Assembly (NCBI RefSeq): GCF_001428105.1
Contig: NZ_LMSJ01000020.1
Location: forward strand, 656-64,655
Direction: 5' to 3'
Source: Paenibacillus sp. Soil766
GTDB lineage: Bacteria > Bacillota > Bacilli > Paenibacillales > NBRC-103111
DNA: 64,000 nt
Below, piece after piece: positions 59,230 through 64,000 of the stretch; the first letter of the stretch is position 1; every line of letters starts with the position of its first letter. The notes under the pieces are model-generated. The model saw nothing but the letters and a program-made list of their open reading frames with translations. It was not told the DNA's origin and did no database searches. Position numbers and translations under genes: made by a program.

Positions 59230-60303
59230 GTGACGATCGCGCAAATACAACGGCAAGAGATAGAGATCATGATTCATAAAGTCATTAGCGGGATGAAAAG
59301 TCTGGAGGCAACGATCCAGGAAGACACACCAATCAGCATCATTACGATGGATAAATGGGACTGGTCACAGGGAGTCGGGTTGTTCTCTCTGTATTTGTAT
59401 TACAAGGAAACTCAGAACCGTGATGTATTTACGTATTTAACCGATTGGTTCGACAGCCGGATTCGCGAGGGGCTTCCACCGAAGAACGTGAATACGATGT
59501 GTCCGCTGCTTACGCTAAGCTACATGTACGAGGAAACGCGGAATCCAGAGTATTTGCGGATATGTGAAGAGTGGGCTAGTTATGCAGCTGATGAGATGCC
59601 CCGCACACCTGAGTTTGGGATCACGCACGAGACGATCGACAATGCGAACGAAGGTGAGTTATGGGACGATACGCTCTATATGACAGTGCTGTTCATGGGC
59701 AGGATGGGCATTTTGTTAGCCAAAGATCACTATGTACAAGAAAGTATCCGACAGTTTCTCGTCCATCTCAAGTATTTGACGGATAAGAAAACGGGACTGT
59801 TTTTCCATGGCTGGAGCTTCATGGAGAGGCATAATTTCGCGGAAGCACTCTGGGGTCGCGGTAATGCGTGGTACACGGCTGGGTTGGTCGACTACTTAGA
59901 TATCGTCAAGATACCGCTAGGTGTGGAAGTATTCTTGCTTTCTTCGCTAGAACGTCAGATTCAGAAGCTGGCTGAGCTGCAAAGGCCGAGCGGGATGTGG
60001 ACGACATTGCTAGACGATCCGACATCCTACGAGGAAACATCAGCCACGGCGGGTTTCGCTTACGGCATTCTGAAGGCTGTGCGTAAAGGCTATATCAGCG
60101 AAGTCTACAAAGAAGTCGGGTTGAAGGCGCTGCAAGCCGTCATGAATAAGGTTGATGCCAAAGGAGCCGTTCACGGTGTATCGTACGGAACGCGTATGGG
60201 GCGAACGCTGCAGTTCTATCGCGAAATCCCGTTATGTCCGATGCCCTATGGGCAATCCATGACGCTGCTGATGTTGGTGGAAAGCCTTCATCATGTCGAC
60301 TGA
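59230..60303 (+). CDS. Unsaturated rhamnogalacturonyl hydrolase, GH105 (YteR-like)
   Basis: A 357-residue intracellular glycosidase that hydrates and removes the unsaturated uronic acid left at the non-reducing end by polysaccharide lyases. The (alpha/alpha)6 barrel shows WDWSQGVGLFSLYLY, NANEGELWDDTLYMTVLFM (catalytic Asp region), ALWGRGNAWYTAGLVDYL and SATAGFAYGILKAV. GTG 59230 is the start, since TTAGGAGGTG ends 6 nt upstream; GTG 59221 lies in that site. A product of either heparinase-type lyase in this window could be its substrate. Confidence 0.92.
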   Translation: MTIAQIQRQEIEIMIHKVISGMKSLEATIQEDTPISIITMDKWDWSQGVGLFSLYLYYKETQNRDVFTYLTDWFDSRIREGLPPKNVNTMCPLLTLSYMYEETRNPEYLRICEEWASYAADEMPRTPEFGITHETIDNANEGELWDDTLYMTVLFMGRMGILLAKDHYVQESIRQFLVHLKYLTDKKTGLFFHGWSFMERHNFAEALWGRGNAWYTAGLVDYLDIVKIPLGVEVFLLSSLERQIQKLAELQRPSGMWTTLLDDPTSYEETSATAGFAYGILKAVRKGYISEVYKEVGLKALQAVMNKVDAKGAVHGVSYGTRMGRTLQFYREIPLCPMPYGQSMTLLMLVESLHHVD

Positions 60304-60339
60304 TTGTTGAAAGCGAATGTGGGAAGGTGGAGTACAGCT

Positions 60340-61740
60340 ATGGACATTGGGAAGGAAATTCATAAATACCGGGAAGAGATCACGGCTGGTATTTCGGAAC
60401 TCGTACAAATAAGAAGCATCATGGCCACGCCGGAGCCGGGAAAACCCTTCGGGGCTGGCGTCGATCGTGCTTTGCAATACATGCTCAGTCTGGCTGAGTC
60501 GTTAGGGTTCGAAGTGACCAATGTAGACGGATATGCAGGCCATGCAGAATACGGAGAAGGCGAGGAAATCGCTGCAGTGCTTGTCCATCTGGATACAGTA
60601 GAAGAAGGAGAAGGCTGGACATTCCCACCGTTCGGCGGGCTCGTCGAGAATGGCAAGATCATTGGAAGAGGAGCATCCGATAACAAAGGACCAGCCGTAG
60701 TTGCGCTGTATGCACTAAGAACGCTGATGGATCTAGGCATTACCGGCAATCGCCGTCTCCGCGTGATCTTCGGTACGAACGAGGAGAGCGGCATGAAAGA
60801 CCTCGACTACTATTTCGAGAGGGAACAGCTCCCGGTGATGGCCTTTGCCCCAGACGCAGGTTACCCCATTTTCAATGTGGAAATGGGCAGTATGAACGTG
60901 GTGTTCTCAAGAGAACAAGAACCTTCTAGTACGATACCACAGCTGATGATCTTGTCTATGAAAGGTGGTAATATGCTGACACTGATTCCGGACACCTGCA
61001 CGGCATTGCTATCTTTGGCGCTGCTTACTGACAGCCAAGTGGCAAACCTTCAGGCTGCGGTCAATCTTCAGGCCAATATGTCTGCCGCATACAACGAGGA
61101 CGGCAGGTTCGTGTTAACCGCCAGAAGTGAGTTTCTGGCAGACAGTTCAACAGGATCGCGAAATGCTATCGCAAATATGGTTGCTTTCCTAAGTGGGCAG
61201 GGATTAGCTACCAATTGGGACAGCTTCTTGCACTTCTTAACCAGTAAGATTGGCGCGGAGAAAGGCGGACAGTCGCTCGGTATTGCTTGTAGCGACAGCG
61301 TATCAGGTGCTCTGGTCGTTTATTTGCGCATCATTTCCTGTGATCTCCATCGAGCGGAAGCACTGTGTAATATTCGGTATCCGGTCACCCATGACGGCGT
61401 TGGTATATTATCTACGATTGACGGTCTTGCGCACATGAATGGCATCCATATCGAACTGACGCGACATCTACTTCCTGTGTATGTGCCAGAGACCCATCCG
61501 GTCATAGTCCGGTTAAGCCGCGCCTACAAGAAAATCACAGGTGATGAAGCAGTCCTGCTGCGTATGGGGGCTGGCACTTATGCACGTAAATTGGGGAACA
61601 ATGGTGTCGCATTCGGTGCGGGGCTGACCGGCGGCGTCGATACCAGGGTGCATCAAGCAGACGAGTTCATCTTTATTGACGATATGATGCAGCATGCCGA
61701 AATCTGCTTACAGGGCATGTATGAATTATGGATCGATTAA
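60340..61740 (+). CDS. M20-family dipeptidase, PepV/Sapep type
   Basis: A 466-residue metallopeptidase. The di-metal ligands appear complete: His and Asp in VLVHLDTV, Asp in GRGASDNKGP, the catalytic Glu pair in GTNEESGM, Asp in AFAPDAGYP and a late His in DTRVHQADEF. PepV-type enzymes cleave beta-Ala or unusual dipeptides. ATG 60340 is chosen (AGGTGGAG 7 nt upstream). It sits directly between a glycosidase and sugar permeases, which is atypical for a peptidase and hints at amino-acid-linked sugars or amide-bearing substrates. Confidence 0.9.
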   Translation: MDIGKEIHKYREEITAGISELVQIRSIMATPEPGKPFGAGVDRALQYMLSLAESLGFEVTNVDGYAGHAEYGEGEEIAAVLVHLDTVEEGEGWTFPPFGGLVENGKIIGRGASDNKGPAVVALYALRTLMDLGITGNRRLRVIFGTNEESGMKDLDYYFEREQLPVMAFAPDAGYPIFNVEMGSMNVVFSREQEPSSTIPQLMILSMKGGNMLTLIPDTCTALLSLALLTDSQVANLQAAVNLQANMSAAYNEDGRFVLTARSEFLADSSTGSRNAIANMVAFLSGQGLATNWDSFLHFLTSKIGAEKGGQSLGIACSDSVSGALVVYLRIISCDLHRAEALCNIRYPVTHDGVGILSTIDGLAHMNGIHIELTRHLLPVYVPETHPVIVRLSRAYKKITGDEAVLLRMGAGTYARKLGNNGVAFGAGLTGGVDTRVHQADEFIFIDDMMQHAEICLQGMYELWID

Positions 61741-61891
61741 CAGAAAGTAAGAAATAAAAAGCTAGAAGTAAAGAAAACTAATAAAAAGTAAAATTTCTAA
61801 CATGTCAATCGTTTTCGCAAGCGAGTACACTTGCAACATAATGCAACACGACAAGAAGAATAGGTTGCGCAGTGAATTTTTTTATCAGTTC

Positions 61892-61905
61892 AGAAAACGC
61901 TTTCA
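61892..61905 (-). promoter_or_regulatory. cre-like site before the permease genes
   Basis: On the minus strand TGAAAGCGTTTTCT matches the CcpA cre consensus closely. It lies 38 nt before the permease start. Confidence 0.65.
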
Positions 61906-61942
61906 ATTGTGGGGGTTCGTATTTGGAGAAAGGAGCAAGGGT

Positions 61943-62902
61943 ATGGAAGTACAATCTCAGAAACACCAGATAATTGCACAGACGGACAGTAAACGAAGAA
62001 GTGCTTTTACAAAAGAGTTGTTCAAAAATTACGATTTGTACTTACTGCTTGTCCCGGGCATCATCTTCTTCTTTGTATTCTGTTATGTTCCTATGTTAGG
62101 TCTTGTCGTAGCTTTTAAGGATTATAACATCTTCAAAGGCATCCTCGATTCGGATTGGGTAGGGTTGAAGCATTTCAAGGATATGCTACTGATTCAGGAC
62201 TTCTATAGGATCGTCCGCAATACCCTGTTACTTAACGTTCTAGGCCTTATTGTGGGATTTCCGGCACCGATTATTCTGGCGCTAATGCTGAATGAAATCA
62301 GGGCGAAATATTTCAAGAAAATATCGCAGTCGCTCCTGTATCTGCCTCATTTTATGTCCTGGGTCATCATGGGCGGGATTATTTATAATCTGCTATCCCC
62401 GAAATATGGGATCGTAAATAGTATGATGAGATTCATGGGGATGGAAGAGATCTACTTCATGATCGGAGAGACCTGGTGGGTCATTGTATACACACTGTCC
62501 AGCGTATGGGCAGGAGCGGGATGGGGAACGATTATTTATCTTGCGGCGATGACGATGATCGATCCTTCTTTGTACGAAGCAGCTGTCATGGACGGCGCAG
62601 GGAGATGGAAGAAAATCGTACATATTACGCTGCCGGGAATTATGCCAACTGTTATTATCTTGTTGATTCTCAATATCGGTCATATGGTATCCATTGGTTT
62701 CGAGCATCCATTTGCTTTGCAGAATCCTGTTGTTACGAATATTTCAGATGTCATTAGCACCTACGTGTACTCCTCGGGGATTAAGCAGGGGCAATTCGGA
62801 ATTACGACGGCAATCGGGATGTCGCAATCCATCATTAATCTTATTCTTGTGCTTGGTGCGAATTATTTTGCTAAGCGTCTGGGTAAGGAAGGACTTTGGT
62901 AA
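61943..62902 (+). CDS. ABC sugar permease, LplB/YteP type
   Basis: A 319-residue permease with six membrane segments (first FKNYDLYLLLVPGIIFFFVF). The EAA loop is YEAAVMDGAGRWKKIVHITL. ATG 61943 is preferred: AAAGGAG lies 7 nt upstream, and the longer frame from 61802 adds an unrelated basic stretch overlapping the cre site. Likely imports the oligosaccharide handled by the GH105 and lyase enzymes. Confidence 0.93.
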   Translation: MEVQSQKHQIIAQTDSKRRSAFTKELFKNYDLYLLLVPGIIFFFVFCYVPMLGLVVAFKDYNIFKGILDSDWVGLKHFKDMLLIQDFYRIVRNTLLLNVLGLIVGFPAPIILALMLNEIRAKYFKKISQSLLYLPHFMSWVIMGGIIYNLLSPKYGIVNSMMRFMGMEEIYFMIGETWWVIVYTLSSVWAGAGWGTIIYLAAMTMIDPSLYEAAVMDGAGRWKKIVHITLPGIMPTVIILLILNIGHMVSIGFEHPFALQNPVVTNISDVISTYVYSSGIKQGQFGITTAIGMSQSIINLILVLGANYFAKRLGKEGLW

Positions 62903-62929
62903 AATTCGAAGGAGTAGGAGAGTAGAGAT

Positions 62930-63850
62930 ATGGCGGCTACTGCACACAAACATGGAAATAGACGCAGCTTATTCGGTAAGTACTCGGGATGGGACGTAAG
63001 CTTTAACATCGTTAATTATACCTTGCTAATCCTATTCACTTTCATATGTATATTTCCCTTCATTAATACGTTAGCGAATGCCTTCAGCTCCAGCCATGCC
63101 ATACAGACGGGGAAAGTTGTGCTTTGGCCTGTGGAGTTTCAGCTTGATGCGATGAAATCGGTCGTTACCGATTCCAATATCATCAGATCGCTAGGGGTAA
63201 CCATTTATATCACGGTAGTCGGTACTGCGCTTAACATGCTATTCTCGATTACAACGGCGTATCCCCTTTCCAGGAAGGACTTGAAGGGGCGCAAATATTT
63301 TATGAATTTCATGATTGTGACCATGGTTTTCAGCGGTGGCATGATTCCCAGCTACTTGTTGATCAAGTCACTGGGGCTGTTGAATAGCTTATGGGCGTTA
63401 ATGCTTCCAGGTTTAATCAGCGCTTTCAACGTTATTATCATGAAAACCTTTTTTCAGGATCTCCCAGAGGAGCTGCGTGAGGCTGCTGTCATGGACGGCT
63501 GTGGTAATTTGCGTTATTTAGTACAGGTCGTGCTTCCCCTCTCCGGTGCCGTATTGGCAACGATAAGTCTGTTCTATGCGGTTGGTCATTGGAACTCCTA
63601 TTTTGCAGCCGTCTTGTACATCGATGATTCGGCACTCTATACGTTACAGGTGAAACTGAGGAACATTTTGCTGCTTGCCCAGATGGATACCTCTTTGGAA
63701 ACGATGCAATCTTTGGATAATCTCAACGTCATTGAGGAGTCTCTGAAGGGAGCCACGATTGTCTTCGCAACGGTTCCGATTCTCATCGTATACCCTTTCC
63801 TGCAAAAGTATTTTGTTAAGGGGTCGTTCCTTGGATCAGTTAAAGGATGA
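62930..63850 (+). CDS. ABC sugar permease, YtcP type
   Basis: A 306-residue permease, second half of the importer. The EAA loop is LREAAVMDGCGNLRYLVQVV, and the end YPFLQKYFVKGSFLGSVKG is characteristic. AGGAGAG precedes the ATG, 27 nt after the first permease. The solute-binding lipoprotein gene expected next is not in the window. Confidence 0.93.
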   Translation: MAATAHKHGNRRSLFGKYSGWDVSFNIVNYTLLILFTFICIFPFINTLANAFSSSHAIQTGKVVLWPVEFQLDAMKSVVTDSNIIRSLGVTIYITVVGTALNMLFSITTAYPLSRKDLKGRKYFMNFMIVTMVFSGGMIPSYLLIKSLGLLNSLWALMLPGLISAFNVIIMKTFFQDLPEELREAAVMDGCGNLRYLVQVVLPLSGAVLATISLFYAVGHWNSYFAAVLYIDDSALYTLQVKLRNILLLAQMDTSLETMQSLDNLNVIEESLKGATIVFATVPILIVYPFLQKYFVKGSFLGSVKG

Positions 63851-63934
63851 TGAATAAGAGTGAACAACAAAAAAACTATCAAAATGTCAAAATTATCGAA
63901 TAGAATCGCCTAACGAAAGCGCCTATATTTACAA

Positions 63935-63948
63935 TGCAAGCGCTTAAA
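63935..63948 (+). promoter_or_regulatory. cre-like site at the right edge
   Basis: TGCAAGCGCTTAAA keeps the cre core (AAGCGCTT). It lies downstream of the permease operon, presumably before a separately promoted gene outside the window. Confidence 0.5.
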
Positions 63949-64000
63949 TGAAATGTATTCTCAACAAGATATGGGCGCAAACCCAGTTCAACGAGTAGGT

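Noticed and set aside
61802..61942. 47-residue N-terminal extension of the LplB-type permease
   Set aside because: It runs over a cre-like site and lacks a ribosome binding site; AAAGGAG sits properly before ATG 61943.
1..64000. Insertion sequences, prophage, integrase, CRISPR-Cas or classical defence genes
   Set aside because: No transposase, integrase, phage structural, Cas or restriction-modification signature was found in any frame.

Overview
The window reads as chromosomal DNA of a Paenibacillus-like, spore-former-type Firmicute. Evidence: the conserved order sigW-rsiW-cdaA-cdaR-glmM-glmS with a glmS ribozyme, TTG/GTG starts behind strong GGAGG ribosome binding sites, cre-type sites, and several carbohydrate loci with LplB/YtcP-type permeases and AraC/YesN-type regulators.

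Layout. 1-0.5 kb: end of a tRNA cluster (Leu-Gly-[broken Arg]-Pro-Gly) with terminator. 0.9-4.7 kb: ppc and a DMT-family transporter. 4.7-12.1 kb: envelope-stress sigma factor and anti-sigma factor with two sigma-W-like promoters, then cyclic-di-AMP synthase, its regulator, GlmM, the glmS ribozyme and GlmS. 13-21.7 kb: a putative operon of two FAD-type proteins, a solute-binding lipoprotein, two permeases and a membrane AraC regulator. 22.2-26.2 kb: a large GC-rich secreted heparinase II/III-type lyase with duplicated C-terminal modules. 26.5-43.2 kb: metal, redox and drug housekeeping: a YdcF-like protein, a Mn-type CDF exporter, cytochrome bd (cydA, cydB and the short cydS, plus an unreported 31-codon membrane ORF before cydA), a CzrA/CadC-like sensor and Zn/Cd ATPase, two MFS pumps each next to its own regulator (TetR, PadR), and a CsoR-copZ-copA copper set with a His-rich lipoprotein. 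43.2-64 kb: a pectin/rhamnogalacturonan-like utilisation island with a BNR protein, aldo/keto reductase, SGNH esterase, GH78 rhamnosidase, AraC regulator, a dioxygenase/PLP enzyme/heparinase-fold lyase/ferritin-like set, a YesM/YesN two-component system, GH105 hydrolase, M20 dipeptidase and two ABC permeases. The binding protein would lie beyond the right edge.

How it works together. The sigW block couples envelope stress with c-di-AMP signalling and amino-sugar precursor supply. The metal genes are wired by operators visible in the DNA: CsoR boxes inside the csoR and copZA promoters, an ArsR-type operator over the cadA start, and an FNR-type box at about -40 of the cyd promoter. The right-hand island looks like import and intracellular trimming of rhamnose- and unsaturated-uronate-containing oligosaccharides. 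The central set of Fe/2OG dioxygenase, PLP sulfur-amino-acid-type enzyme, Zn-ribbon heparinase and ferritin-like protein has no role I can assign and is the best candidate for an undescribed pathway. All family assignments are from reading motifs by eye; no database search was possible.
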